Positions 10,380 through 21,689 of a stretch of 64,000 nt of DNA are shown here, piece by piece. The DNA comes from Branchipolynoe longqiensis (lineage: Eukaryota; Annelida; Polychaeta; Phyllodocida; Polynoidae). The stretch covers positions 71,205,997-71,269,996 of the forward strand of contig CM059193.1 of NCBI GenBank assembly GCA_030323885.1, given 5' to 3'. The notes below the pieces were generated by a model. The model had not been told where the DNA came from and did not search any database. It saw nothing but the letters and a program-made list of their open reading frames with translations. Position 1 is the first letter of the stretch, and each line of letters starts with the position of its first letter. The translations under genes and the position numbers were made by a program.

Positions 10380-11460
10380 CAAAAGAAACAAAAATATCGT
10401 GAGATAATCCGAAAATGCTGTGTGTGATGTATTGCAACTTGGCAGTGTGTTCACTTGTAAGTTTGAATTGCATGCCTACTTGTGATGACGATCTCCACTG
10501 GTTGCGCTCTACCTTTGTGTGACTTCACCTGATTCGGGGAATAGATTATTCAAGGCCTGTTTGTCACCTAGAAAACTTCTCATCTCGGTAATGTGTGTTT
10601 CTAGTTTCTAGTAGTGCTGCTTCCTCAGGAATCCCATTTTCAGTATGGTTCTGGGACTGATTGAATGATTATACTATATGAGCATAGTATATATGTAATT
10701 TCTTTTAAAGATGTGTATGTACTAACTCAGTTCTACATATGACCAGTGGTTGCTTCAGTACATGCTATAATCATATATTTATTGGTTTTTAAATGTGTGT
10801 ATGTTTAAAGTCAATTCTGCATATGGACAATGATTGTGTGATTACACTGATCATAATAGTGAAAAAGAATTATTAAAAAGAATATGTATAAAATGGTTCA
10901 TTGCAATATACACAGAGATGCCAACTACTCCGATTTTAGCTACTCTCTTCCTGTATTACGATTCCATGTGCAAAGCTCCCGATTTTCACTCACCCACCTA
11001 AAAAAGAAAAATGAGCTAATACAAAAGGCGAAAATATCAGCTACTTACAGCAGCTTAAAGATATCAGCAGCTCGAGGTGGCAAACAGAGCCTAGAAAATC
11101 ACACATAGCCACATGGTGGGATACATGGTGGGACCTAAAAACTATATAATTATATATGTATTATAGAATGATTTATACTAGGTCATGATGTATGTCCGAT
11201 TGTTGTGCCTCGTGTTGCCACACAAAAACTTATCTTTCCAATAAAATGTTAAAATCTTCCTATTTTTGGTCACACAATGTTTGCATCTGCTGTATACAAT
11301 CAATTTTAATTTGCAAAGTGTGTGTATGATGAAATCGATTCTGCATATATGCATAAATAGTTACGTGATTGTACTATATAATCATGATTAGAAAGAAGAA
11401 AAAAATGTCCCACCTCCAAAATTAAAAATAATTTAACATTGACATTCACACGCTCATGAA
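10380..11460. other. No recognisable gene
   Basis: AT-rich spacer. Diverged repeats of TCAATTCTGCATATGNACA with flanking GTGTGTATG occur near 10720, 10800 and 11300. No exon is supported. Confidence 0.5.
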
Positions 11461-11463
11461 TGC

Positions 11464-11817
11464 CATATTCGATTATGACGCTCCATTCGATTCAGGTCAC
11501 CCGAGGCGTTAGGATTTCAAATAAAAGACAGCGATCTTGTAGGATAACAGCTACCAGTACAAGTCCTACATGTTTTTTGAATAGATTCTTTTGGTAATAA
11601 TCCAGATTAATGAAATGGAAATATGCAATGCAATCATAAAATACTTTAAATCCTATTTTGCAGTAATTATATTGGTTATTAATTTTTTTTTTAAAGCTTT
11701 GGATTAAGCCACCATTTTTTCCACCCCGAGCGTATTCATTTATGCAACCAGAGGTTGTATGGCCTGCGCATGCGCCAAAAAGTGGTTCGGGTGACCCGAG
11801 TTGTTTAATCGAATATG
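11464..11817 (-). mobile_element. MITE family 4, diverged copy
   Basis: Contains GGTCACCCGAGGCGTTAGGA, the central AGTACAAGTCCTACATG region and the closing GGTGACCCGAGTTG, in the reverse order to the 7632 copy. The outer CGATTAA ends are decayed. Confidence 0.7.
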
Positions 11818-12469
11818 GCCAAAGGTAACGGCAGGTTTTCACCTCACCACGCCATTGACATATCGTAATGGACTAATGCTCTCAGGGTCCACTTGAACCT
11901 AAACGTGACGATTTGACGTTGCAATTACCTGTATCTTCATGAAGCACACTGCTAGAATCTCAGCATTCTATATAATGTTATTGTACACTGCATATTGCTG
12001 TATGCTGTTTATATTTACAAAATGTGATTTTAAGCTAAGTACAATCCGGATTAAAAGGAGTATTCTCTGTGTAGTCCCCAATACAAGTGTCCTGGGCTGC
12101 TACCATGATTTGAGGAGCCACATTTCTTTACTATTTGAGATCTCGGTTACGAATCAAGATTTGAAATAGGAAGAAAAAAACCACCAAAAACTCAACTCCG
12201 AAAAGCAAGAGTTTAGGTTAATTTGCTCTATTCTGTGTATAATTGGGTCTATCACAATTGAGTAAAGAATAAGGAAATAGAAAACTTCAACGCAGTTGAT
12301 TAACTTCATATCCACATTTCTCATCAACATCTGAATGATTGCCCTGTGGTTTGAAAGAGGGAACTTATTTGCGGAGAGCATAGGTGAGGTTTCTTTGTGT
12401 GCGTGTTGCGTGTGTGTGCCGAGGTGCCTTTGAGTCCCGTACGTTGCAGTCTTATAAATAATACTCACC

Positions 12470-12980
12470 TTTTGTCATGTGATTGGGCACATGTGACTAG
12501 GACAAGATGATGGCACCTTTGTCATGTGACTATGGACACAGGTGTCTAAAATAATGGCACCTTTGTTACGTGACTGGATGCAGGTGTCTAGGATGCAGTA
12601 ATGGCACCCTTGTCATGTGACTATGGATGCAGATGTCTAGGACAGTAATGGCACCTTTGTCATGTGACTATGGATGCAGATGTCTAGGACAGTAATGTCA
12701 CCTTTGTCATGTGACTATGGATGCAGGTGTCTAGGACAGTAATGGCACCTTTGTCATGTGACTGGACGCAGGTGTCTGGGACAGTAATGGCACCTTTGTC
12801 ATGTGACTGGACGCAGCTGTCTAGGACAGTAATGGTACCTTTGTCATGTGACTATGGACTGAGGTGTCTAGGACAGTAATAGCACCTTTGTCATGTGACT
12901 ATGGGAACAGGTTTCTAGGAGATAGTAGTGACACTGTTGTCATCTGAACATGAACAAGGGTTTCTAGGACACAATAATGG
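12470..12980 (+). repeat. Minisatellite, about 46-bp unit, about ten copies
   Basis: Unit: ATGGCACCTTTGTCATGTGA then CTATGGATGCAGGTGTCTAG GACAGTA. The last units are diverged. Confidence 0.92.
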
Positions 12981-13221
12981 CATGCATGTCTCTGTTTATG
13001 TATTGTGAATGTGAAGTGGTAATGGGATTTACTAATCTGAACAAAATATGAAAATTGCACTTATGTTCCAACATTAGTTGTTGGACAGTATGACCATGTA
13101 TATGGATGCATCATCGGAATTATGGTAAATGTAATTAATACATGAATGCCAAACAGCTAATTGACAGATACCAGGATGTCCTGAAATAGCACGGGTTTTA
13201 TATTAAGTGCAATCGGATTAA

Positions 13222-13566
13222 TTAAAGTTGCATAATCCGATGGTTTTGAGTTTCTCTCATTTTCTGAGATAAACCTATTAGGTTGTTTATTATAATCTAC
13301 CTTATTTTAGTTTGAAGTAACTTTTCTTTAAAATCGCTAACTTTTTGAGATATTTGAAATGGAAACATGCTAAATTAATTTTGACAAGCTTGCCAAAACA
13401 CCATAGGCTTCTGCAGTAACAGGTTCTATTAATTGACTCAGTATCCCCTTATATGTGACGACATGTGTAATAAGTGCACCAGCATCTAAGTTAGCTATGT
13501 AGAATCAAATCTAGATAATTATTTTGGTTTTGAAAATGTTATGGTTTCATCGGACTGCAGCTTTAA
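13222..13566 (+). mobile_element. MITE family 1, full length
   Basis: Inverted termini TTAAAGTTGCATAATCCGAT and ATCGGACTGCAGCTTTAA enclose about 300 bp of non-coding sequence. Copies at 26812 and 34921 align over their whole length. Confidence 0.85.
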
Positions 13567-13569
13567 GAA

Positions 13570-14200
13570 AGTGGCGAGACTCAAATTAGTGTCGAGGAGT
13601 GCACTGGTGGATTTATCACCAGGCACGCCTGGCCAGACTTCGATATGCATGCTGACCACCTAATCAGTTGCTATGCTTGGTAATGTGGGCATACATATGT
13701 ATAATAAGCCTAATGCTCACATTCCTTTTGGAATATCATCTCGGCAATCACACGCTAAAGAACATTTTCTAATATAATAAGTAGCGATTTTCTGATGTAA
13801 ACAAGAAAATCAGGCTCACTTAAATTATAAATAAACAAAATAAGAAATAAAAACTTAATGCGTAGGGAATGAAGTTAATGGGCGTGTAGGACAGTAGCAA
13901 GCTACAACATTATACATTTCACTTTGTTGTCTTGGAAAATGATTGGTCAATGAAATACAAAGGCGTTGTGCTGCCCACAACAAATATCCACAGCATCGCT
14001 GGGAGTAATGCTTCTTTTTTTTAAGGTACTCAGAAATAAAAAGTCACTTTTATTGCATGATTTATTTGTTGTGTCTATATTCAATAAGAGTCGGTATAGC
14101 TTTTTAATGTATTTCATTTCTTCAAAATATTTGGTTGGTTTACCGCAACAAATTACATGTACCAATCCACAAGTAGATTTTAAATAAGCTCCGATTTAAA
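13570..14200. other. No recognisable gene
   Basis: AT-rich spacer. Short open frames on both strands at 13947-14187 overlap each other and show no protein-like composition. Confidence 0.5.
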
Positions 14201-14490
14201 AATAACATCTAAGGTCATATCAGGACGGCTACCGACTTGTGACAGTGCGCACTCATGGTGACTTTATAGTGCTGTCCCACTGGGAAACCAGGCTGCCAGC
14301 ACCATGACCTGGTATCCCACTGTCACATTATCCTAACACTGAGCACACCAGTCCTTGCCCTGTCCTAATAATGCCGAGCGCCTGGCTAGGAAGCGACAAG
14401 TATCAATTTTTAAGTCTGGTTTAACTCGACCAGGGTTCGAACCCACGATCTACCAGCACGGGAGACGGACGCTCTAAAATGAGTTAGATG
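14200..14490 (-). mobile_element. SINE family A
   Basis: Reverse-complement copy from tail (CTAAGGTCATATCAGGACGG) to head (GGGTTCGAACCCACGATC). The head is cut at a C-run where the terminal repeat of the YR element begins. Confidence 0.85.
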
Positions 14491-14811
14491 TTTGGCTCAC
14501 CCCCCCCCCCCCCCAGTAAGTGGGTGGGAGGGTGGGGAAGCGAAGTGCACAGTAGGAGCGAGCAGTGCAGTATGACCGTATGAAAGCAAGAGAGTGCACG
14601 AGGAAAGGTAAAAATAGAACAGCCTCGTTTGCAAATGAGCCATGTTAGCCTTAGGGCAGCATGGAAAATTTGCTGCACTCGGACACAAGAGGAGATAACA
14701 AGTAGTTTTAAAGGAGATTTATTAAAGAAAGATAATCGGCAACCACGGTGGTCTAGCAATGTAGATCAGTAGGCGACTTATGACCCGAAGTTCTGCCCTG
14801 TGAGGGTGGGA

Positions 14812-15365
14812 TCAAGTACAGAGTTCAGCACTGTCCTGGTGAGGAGAGGAAATGAGAGTCAGACGAGGAGATCGGCGCTCACCCAACAATTGAGCGAGCG
14901 CTGAGGGTGCATCCTTAACCTCGAGGTGTGCCAGGTAGGCAAGTAGGGCGCGGCTCTTCGAAGTGCCAGCGGACATCAGGGCCGGGAGAGGCAGCCCGGA
15001 GGCAGCACAGGCCTGGGCAGTGCCTCGCCTTAGGCTGTGGAGTGTGAATCGCGATCTGATGGGCAGGGCAGCCACAGCGGCCTGGCAGAGAGTCTTGGTA
15101 AGGTGCTTGGCGCTCAGGGTGAGACGTGAAGGCAAGAGGAAGGCGGGGTCATCATCGGAAGGTGCCACAGTTCTGACGTAGAGCTTCCAAGCTCGGAGCG
15201 GGCAGCAGAGCTCGGAGGGCTATTGCAGGGAGGGAGAATACTAATGGGCAGGCCGAGGTGGGGCGTGTCTTGGTCGAGGAGATTGTAACTAGGACAGTAG
15301 TGGGTGTGGTGGAGACTTGACCAAACCGGAGGAGGTGGGGGCTCGGAGGAGCAGTGAGTACTCAA
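14812..15365 (-). pseudogene. Tyrosine recombinase, C-terminal catalytic part (broken)
   Basis: The frame at 15168-14812 holds the integrase-family box HSLRRG followed by GTSKSRALLAYL, matching the H-x-x-R and terminal Tyr region of DIRS/Ngaro recombinases. A second frame at 15365-15114 overlaps its start, implying a frameshift. The rest of the enzyme lies upstream beyond a LINE insertion. Confidence 0.6.
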
Positions 15366-16013
15366 TCAATCAATCAATAGGATACAGCTATAATAGGCCT
15401 TGGACCTGTTAGCCGCTCTTAATTAATTGAAATGGAGACAGTTCTTCAGATGTGGTCAATCGTAGCAACTGTCACTGGCTCCAAGATATATGTAATGCTT
15501 GACCAGTATGCATCCAGTCGGGACTTGAAGCAGTTCACCGACTCCGCTGCTATGACACTCTCCGGCAGGTCATTCCACAGGTCAACCACCCTAAAGCCGA
15601 AAAAGTTGTGTCGCAGGTCCAGTCTGGAGTACCGCTTCCTCAGCTTCAGGGAGTGCCCTCTGGTCCTGGTGTTGGAGTCTCTGATAAGGGGGCCGCCTGT
15701 CTTATAGATACCATGGAGATATTTGAATACTTCAATCATATCCCCCCGGGCCCGTCTGTAGTACATGCTTGGGATCTTCAAATGACGCATACGTTGTTCA
15801 TAGGGTATTGCATCGAATCCATGTACAAGCTTTGTTGCCCTTCTTTGGATCCTCTCAATTGACTCAGCATCCTTCCTGTAGAGTGGTGACCACACAACAT
15901 TTCCATATTCCAAAAGTGGACGTGCAAGGGATGTGTACAGTCTGCGTACAACATCCTCGTCTAGGTATGTGTACGATCTTCGAATGATAGCCAGTATTCC
16001 ATTAGCTCTGTAC
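15361..16013 (-). mobile_element. CR1-like non-LTR retrotransposon, 5'-truncated, inserted in the YR element
   Basis: The minus-strand frame 15913-15446, extended upstream to about 16013, matches the end of a CR1/Jockey-group reverse transcriptase: LEYGNVVWSPLYRKD, then IERIQRRATKLVHG, FKYLHGIYKTGG, FFGFRVVDLWNDLPESV and NCFKSRLDAYW. The 3' end is a (TTGA)n microsatellite at 15361-15378. It separates the two halves of the recombinase. Confidence 0.75.
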
Positions 16014-16195
16014 TAAATTGCTCTGGCGTACAGAGGAACTCAATGAGGATGGCGGCTATGCACGCATAAGGCGTGTCAGGGCAGGAGTAGAGGTGAGTGA
16101 CTATCTCTCGGAGGGGGGTGGGGGGGGGAGTCAGGGCTGGGGCCTGGTAGACAACCTGGGTGGAAGACTTGATGAGGGCGTGTCTCATGATCACT
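16014..16195 (-). pseudogene. Tyrosine recombinase, middle part
   Basis: Minus-strand translation around LREIVTHLYSCPDTPYACIA and AAILIEFL continues the recombinase between the two LINE insertions. The assignment rests on position and on continuity with the neighbouring pieces. Confidence 0.45.
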
Positions 16196-16410
16196 AACTC
16201 ATGGGCAGCAAAGGTTATTGATGCCGAGTCAATAAATTCATTCAAGAACAGATTAGAAAAAGCATGGGCTGATGATCCAGGGAAATTTGACCCCTTATTC
16301 ACCACATGCTACTAATTATTACTTGTGTTGCATATTTATTTGCACTCACACAAAAATGAAAGACAAATAAGTGTTCACACTTCCTGTCTACCATTTGCTA
16401 TTTTGCTATA
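16196..16410 (+). mobile_element. Second non-LTR retrotransposon 3' end, plus strand
   Basis: Plus-strand translation from 16196 gives SINSFKNRLEKAWADDPGKF then DPLFTTCY and a stop, the standard last residues of CR1-like reverse transcriptases, followed by a short 3' tail. It is oriented opposite to its host YR element. Confidence 0.65.
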
Positions 16411-16640
16411 AAGGCCGAGTGGTCGCTGGGGTCAGAGGAGACTCAAAGCTTGACAGAACTGAAATAATTCAGTGCTGCGCCCGGTGATCGGAGAGTTCGG
16501 GAGAGATGGAGGAGGTAGGAGAGGAGGTCATAGAGCCTGGGGTTAAGAGGAGGGAAGGAGTGAGAGACCGAGTACTGTATGTATCGCTTCAAGTGTGCGG
16601 CCTTGTTCTGCCAAGTGTGGGCTGCCAAGCCAGATTGATA
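16411..16640 (-). pseudogene. Tyrosine recombinase, N-terminal core-binding part
   Basis: Minus-strand frame 16628-16443 with TWQNKAAHLKRYIQYSVSHS and a Leu-rich LYDLLSYLLHLSRTL, like the helical SAM-type domain that precedes the catalytic domain. Confidence 0.5.
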
Positions 16641-16822
16641 CAGCTTCAGGACTCAAGCGTGATGTATCAATGTGTAGCCTGGAAGATAGAGGCAAACAAA
16701 GTACTATCTTCCAGGCTTAGTATGAACAATTCAATCAAAGGTCAAAATCTAGTATGGATGTTGGGAAGGAAACAACTCGTTCTTGCAGATTGAGAGAGAT
16801 ACAATTATCGTGCGCTTTTTGC

Positions 16823-17342
16823 TTAAAGTTGCATGGTCCGATGGCATATGAATATTTGTCTTATTTTTGAGATAAATATATCAAATTGATCATTACGAGC
16901 TACTAATCATTAGTCCGGAGTGATTTTGATTAAAGATGATTAGTTTTGAAGTAATTTGAGCTGAAAGAACCAAAAATAATTTCGACAAGCTTGCCAAGTC
17001 TTGTTGCTATGACCTAAATGGTCATCTCGCGGTAACCACGTGATGTGAGATGACCTACTAATCTATGACCCTGCACAGCAGGCCTAAGGCCTACTTGGTT
17101 GGGGGGGGGGGGGCTAATGGGGTCACGAGATTGGCCTAATTGGTTAATGGCCTTCCTGCATAATGGCTGTTTCAAGCTGAGTGTTCAAAGGGGTGATGTT
17201 ATAAACTCACTGATTATTCTGTATATACTGTCCCAAATCATTAGCTAATACTCCAGTATCTAAGTTGGATATATAGGATCAAATGTAAGTAGTTGTTTTA
17301 ATTTTGACTAAATTATATTTCATCGGACTATGCAACTTTAAG
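16823..17342 (+). mobile_element. MITE family 1, enlarged by an internal insertion
   Basis: Both inverted termini are present (TTAAAGTTGCATGGTCCGAT; ATCGGACTATGCAACTTTAA). About 170 extra bases at roughly 16995-17165, including a 14-G run, are not in other copies. It lies between the RNase H and recombinase parts of the YR element and supplies the last codons of the RNase H frame. Confidence 0.8.
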
Positions 17343-18620
17343 GCGGTTGTCTGAGAAAGATCTACTGAGGGCATCAGCTAATACAAGCTCTGGTCCAGAT
17401 TTGTAGAAGATTTCTAGTCCAAAATAGAATTTTGCTGATAAGAGCCAGAGTTGGCGCGCGCACGCGCACAGCACTGGGTCCCTTCCCTTCCCAGATGAGA
17501 AGACATGTTGAGATGACTGATTGTCTGTGTTTACTCTGATTATGAAATTAAGTAGTTCGGGGGGAAGGAGAGCTGTAAGTGCTTGTACAAGGTTAAGTTC
17601 CTCTAAATGTGAGATGTTGGAGGCTAGGGTGAGTATTGGTGAGAGAAACTGTGCTGCATAGAAATCGGTGAGAGAGAAAGTGCCATCTACTGTCAGGGTA
17701 CCATCACATTCTATGAGCCAGAGTGCTCTGGGCTTGGAGGGAATCAGGAAGGTTGCATTAAGGCTAGAGGCGAACACCGCAAACCACTCGAGGTTCTTAA
17801 GCAGGTGGGGGTTGAAGATATGTGAACCTCTGAAGTGGGTGGAGCGAAGAGATGCTAGCAACCTGTTGTTGAAACGCCGGGCGGGCTTCTCGCATTTCGC
17901 GAGATGATTTAGCTTCCCCATTATACTTTGCAACTGCTTCCGAGTGGCAGGATTTCAGCTAGTTTCTCCTGAGGGAGGGAGACAGTCATCGCTACCGTGT
18001 CAATATTTAAACCTAGCCAAATGAGGGAAGTGGTAGGAGGGAAACACTTCTCATGTGTAAGGGCTAACCCTAAAGTACTCGCCAATTGTTGAAACCTGGC
18101 ATACACCTGGAGCGCTCTCTCCTGGGATGACTCGAGACCTACGAAATCATCATGCAGGTAACCGCGGGTAAAGAACCCTTCCTGTCAGAGGAGCCAGACC
18201 AACGCCCTGGTCGTCCTCGCGCATGCAAGTGCTGACGTCCTGCAGCCAAATGGCGGGGCAATATCGACATAGAAACTATCATTAAGTGACACCCTCAGAG
18301 GCACCGACAGAGGGCACACCCTGAGCTGGCGGTACGCCCGCGCTAAGTCAGCTGACCAAAGCCATCAGTGCATTGGGGCCGAGAGCGGTGAGGCGATGTG
18401 TGAGGTTGGTTACGGAGGGGGGAGGGGGGGGGGAAGTTAAATGGAGTCCCTAGATAAAACCCTTTCATGATTCCTGCATTTACTCCTTTACCTGGCGGGA
18501 AGCTCAAGTCTATGATAACCTTTTTTTCTAGCGAGTTCTTTTTGGGCCTGGTCATCATTGGACTAGTTTGAAACCAGGGAACGAACGGGGGGGGGGGGGG
18601 GGGTTGTGAACAGGCCAATG
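17343..18620 (-). pseudogene. Reverse transcriptase and RNase H of the YR retroelement
   Basis: Minus-strand pieces in order: VIIDLSFPPGKGVNAGI (RT palm start), LARAYRQLRVCPLS, PPFGCRTSALACARTTRAL, YLHDDFVGLE (the Y-x-DD box), LTHEKCFPPTTSLIWLGL (18106-17921), then an RNase H frame 17933-17328 with WLIECDGTLTVDGTFS, NLVQALTALL, VNTDNQSSQHV and ELVLADALSRS. The last is the typical end of DIRS/Ty3 RNase H. At least one stop and one frameshift break it. Confidence 0.7.
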
Positions 18621-18652
18621 ATTGCTCCGAGGTTCACCTCGTTAATGATTTG

Positions 18653-18985
18653 TTTGATGTTGTTGCTTTACGTCCTAGCAACATCTAATGTCATAGCAGG
18701 ACGGGTACCGACTTGTGACAGTGCACACTCATGGTGACTTTATAGTGCTGCCCCACTGGAAGACCAGACCACCAGTACCATGATGTGATATCCCACTCAG
18801 TCACATTATCCTGACACTGAGCCAACCAGTCCTTGCCCTATCCTAATAATGCCGAGCGCCAGGCTAGGAAGCGGCAAGTATCAATTTTTAAGTCATTGGT
18901 TTGACTCGACCAGGGTTCGAACCCACGATCTACTACCATGGGAGGCGGACGCTCTAACTCATTCGACCATGCCGTCTGGTCACCC
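18653..18985 (-). mobile_element. SINE family A, full length
   Basis: Tail at 18665 (TTTACGTCCTAGCAACATCT) to tRNA-like head at 18980 (CGACCATGCCGTCTGGTC). Inserted in the YR element. Confidence 0.87.
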
Positions 18986-19029
18986 TCTTTAATGATAAAC
19001 CTGGTAACATGAATGGTTATATATAAAAA

Positions 19030-19193
19030 TGTGACGTCATCGCTCCTTGCAAACCCCAGCCAAGAGGTGGGTTACTGGGGTCGGGTTGTTTTGCACACAT
19101 GTATTTGTCGACTCTACTCGCGGTGTTTGATTTGAAATTCTGACGACTCGGGTGACCCGAGTTGCTCGGGTTGTGTTAATCGATTACGGCCCA
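19030..19193 (+). mobile_element. MITE family 4, 5'-truncated
   Basis: Right half of the family: CCAGCCAAGAGGTGGGTTAC, then TTTGATTTGAAATTCTGACG, ACTCGGGTGACCCGAG and the GTTAATCGATTACGGCCC end. Confidence 0.75.
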
Positions 19194-19469
19194 AGACGGT
19201 ATGTTTAAACCCAACGGGACTGGCTTCCGTGCCTCCAGGTAATTAGGGAGGGCTGTATCCCTAACCGCATCAACAATATTCAAATAACCTTAGAAATGTT
19301 GGAAGGGCAAGGGCGGGGCCAGAAGGAGGCTAATAATGACTGGTTGAAGGCACGCGGAGAGGGGGATGAAATGAACCTGCATGGACGACAATCTGTGGGA
19401 AGAGAAAGGGCATCGTCAACTGAGGTGTCGAACCAATCAAATACCAGGTCCTGAAGTGTCAAATCATTA

Positions 19470-19638
19470 GAGGCATTCGACTGGGCCCTTTCTATCCGCA
19501 AGATTACGGATGGATCGGATGGAGCCACAACACACATCCGAATCATACGTATAGAAACCCACTTCCGGTCCCAGTCGAATAGGAATTTGTAAGGAAATAT
19601 TTTGATATTCGCATAGAGAGGCCCAGTCGAATGCCTCC
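19470..19638 (-). mobile_element. MITE family 7 (about 170 bp)
   Basis: Ends GAGGCATTCGACTGGGCC and GGCCCAGTCGAATGCCTC are inverted repeats. The copy at 48020-48194 is the reverse complement and nearly identical through CCCACTTCCGGTCCCAGTCG. Confidence 0.85.
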
Positions 19639-19916
19639 AAAATCAGTGGCGTGAGACGGGTCGGCGAGGTGTGGGCGTGTACGTAGGGGTGGGTGGGTGG
19701 GGGGTTGTACCGTGGCTGTTGTGTGACTTGCGCCGACAGCGTTTGGCAGCGCGTGAGCAGTGACTGCGGGCCGAGGCAACGGGGAACGGAGGGGTGGGTC
19801 TGTATGGTGGGCCGTTGCTTGGGTGGGCGGGGGGGAGGGGAAGTTGGAATGAGGGGGGGGTGGCGGTGGGTTGCCGGCAGCCGGTGAGGAACAGGTGGGG
19901 GGCAGGGCCAGGGCCA

Positions 19917-20222
19917 CGTTCAGGGTCCGTCTCGGAGGCGCCTCAGCGACGTCTCGGCGATGCTTTTTGGCCTATTTCCGTTCAGGGTGCGTCTCGGCGA
20001 CGTCTTGGAGACGCCTCCCTTTTCATTCTGGAGCTGAACGGCGCCTCGAAAATGGCCGCCGCATTCAGTGGTTTCAGCCAATGACAGCACAGCCTTTCCA
20101 TTGCAAATGGCCACCGCCTATGGGGCCGGCCATTTTCGAGACAACAAACTGCTTTTGCCGTTCAGACTAGTGTGACGTCACGGCCATCTCTGAGGTGCCT
20201 CCGAGACGGAGCCTGAGCGCGG
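19917..20222. mobile_element. Inverted-repeat element, GC-rich (about 305 bp)
   Basis: The left end GTCCGTCTCGGAGGCGCCTC is inverted at the right end as GAGGTGCCTCCGAGACGGAG. A second related end (TTCAGGGTGCGTCTCGGCGA) at 19981 suggests one copy inside another. No coding capacity. Confidence 0.7.
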
Positions 20223-20295
20223 CCCAGGTGCCTGGGGATAGGCCTGACCGGGGCCCGAATGTTTACATCGGGCGAAGTAGGTGCACTTACTGCTG

Positions 20296-20720
20296 CGGGC
20301 GGGCGGGCGGGCGGGCGGGCCGGCTGGCCGGCGGGCCGGCGGGCCGGCGGGCCGGCGGGCCGGCGGGCGGCGGGCCGGCGGGCCGGCGGGCCGGCGGGCC
20401 GGCGGGCCGGCGGGCCGGCGGGCCGGCGGGCCGGCGGGCCGGCGGGCCGGCGGGCCGGCGGGCCGGCGGGCCGGCGGGCCGGCGGGCCGGCGGGCCGGCG
20501 GGCCGGCGGGCGGCGGGCGGCGGGCCGGCGGGGCCGGCGGGCCGGCGGGCCGGCGGGCCGGCGGGCCGGCGGGCCGGCGGGCCGGCGGGCCGGCGGGCCG
20601 GCGGGGCCGGCGGGCCGGCGGGCCGGCGGGCCGGCGGGCCGGCGGGCCGGCGGGCCGGCGGGCCGGCGGGCCGGCGGGCCGGCGGGCGGCGGGCCGGCGG
20701 GCCGGCGGGCGGCGGGCGGA
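20296..20720. repeat. GC-only satellite, 8-bp GGGCCGGC-type unit
   Basis: About 425 bp made almost only of CCGGCGGG units with occasional CGGCGGG (7-bp) variants. Both strands and several frames are open for 170-250 codons as alternating Ala/Gly/Arg or Pro/Ala/Arg, purely because of the repeat. Confidence 0.97.
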
Positions 20721-20894
20721 CTACAGTGTGACGGCGTGGCCGGGGAGGGAGGGAGGGGGGGGGGGGACACAGGTGTTAGGCGAGGGGGTGACGGCGAGTC
20801 AGGTCGGCTTCTAGGCCTCCGGGGTGTGAGAAAGGGGCGGGGCAGGTTATCCGGAGAGGAAGGGGGCGGAACCGGCGTCAGTGGGGTCTGAGCA

Positions 20895-20978
20895 GGGATC
20901 CGGGTAGATAAAGGATGCACCCGGTACTCGCAGTACTACAAGTACCGGGTGAATGTTTTATCTAGGGTCCGGGTGTCC
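20895..20978. repeat. Imperfect palindrome (hairpin)
   Basis: Arms GTAGATAAAGGATGCACCCG and CGGGTGAATGTTTTATCTAG with an inner ACCCGGTACT/AGTACCGGGT stem and about a 10-base loop. Outer CCGG/CCGGG bases extend the pairing. Confidence 0.8.
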
Positions 20979-21112
20979 AGCGCCACTGTCAGGCATCTAT
21001 TCTCACAAGTTTTAGCCTCATAATAATGTCCTGGTCCGACTCCGTAGGGGGTGAGAACAGGGGTGAGGAAGGAGGCTGAGAATTATCCGGGGAGGTAGAG
21101 TCTGAGGAACCA

Positions 21113-21579
21113 TGGGCCGTAATCGATTAATACGACCCGGGCGACTCGGGTCACCCGAGTCTTCAGAATTTCAAATAGAACACCATGAGTGGAGTCAACA
21201 AATACACGTGCCGTGTGCAAAACAACCCGACCCCAGTAACCCACCTCTTGGCTGGGGTTTGCAAGGAGCGATGACGTCACATTTGCACTGGTACCATCCT
21301 GCAGGATAACAGCCACCAGTACCAGTGATACATTTTTTTTTTTGGTGATAACATAGATTAATGAAATGGAAATATCACTAAACTATGCCATCATAAAAAT
21401 AGTTCAATCATATTTTGCTGTAATTATATCGGCTACTAAAAAAACTAATAAAAGGGCGACCATTTTTGTCACCCGAGCATGGAGAAGCTTATTCGATTAT
21501 TCGACCCGAGTCTGCAGGATGTGCGCATGCGCCAAAAAGTGGCTCGGGTGACCAGAGTCGATTAATCGATTACGCCCTT
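21113..21579 (-). mobile_element. MITE family 4, full length
   Basis: Both inverted ends (GCCGTAATCGATTAATACG; ATTAATCGATTACGCCC) and both ACTCGGGTCACCCGAG motifs are present. It is the reverse complement of the 7632 copy. Confidence 0.87.
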
Positions 21580-21689
21580 GTTGTCCGGTGGCGCACGAAG
21601 ATCGTGCCTGCCTGTAAGATTGGTGCCTCTAAGCTAGAGGCGGCCTGCCCCTCCTTTTCCTGACCAGTGGCATGATCTGTAGAACGTGT

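Noticed and set aside
9950..12980. Minisatellites considered as CRISPR-like arrays
   Set aside because: Units are continuous, without constant repeats separated by unique spacers, and this is a eukaryotic genome.
19543..19917. Pro/His-rich 124-codon frame as gag of the YR element
   Set aside because: Low-complexity, begins inside MITE family 8 and ends in MITE family 7; not supportable as gag.
20162..20920. Open frames of 177-252 codons on both strands (Pro/Ala/Arg or Gly/Ala/Arg repeats)
   Set aside because: They exist only because the 8-bp GC satellite lacks stops; composition is the repeat itself and no splice or start context supports them.
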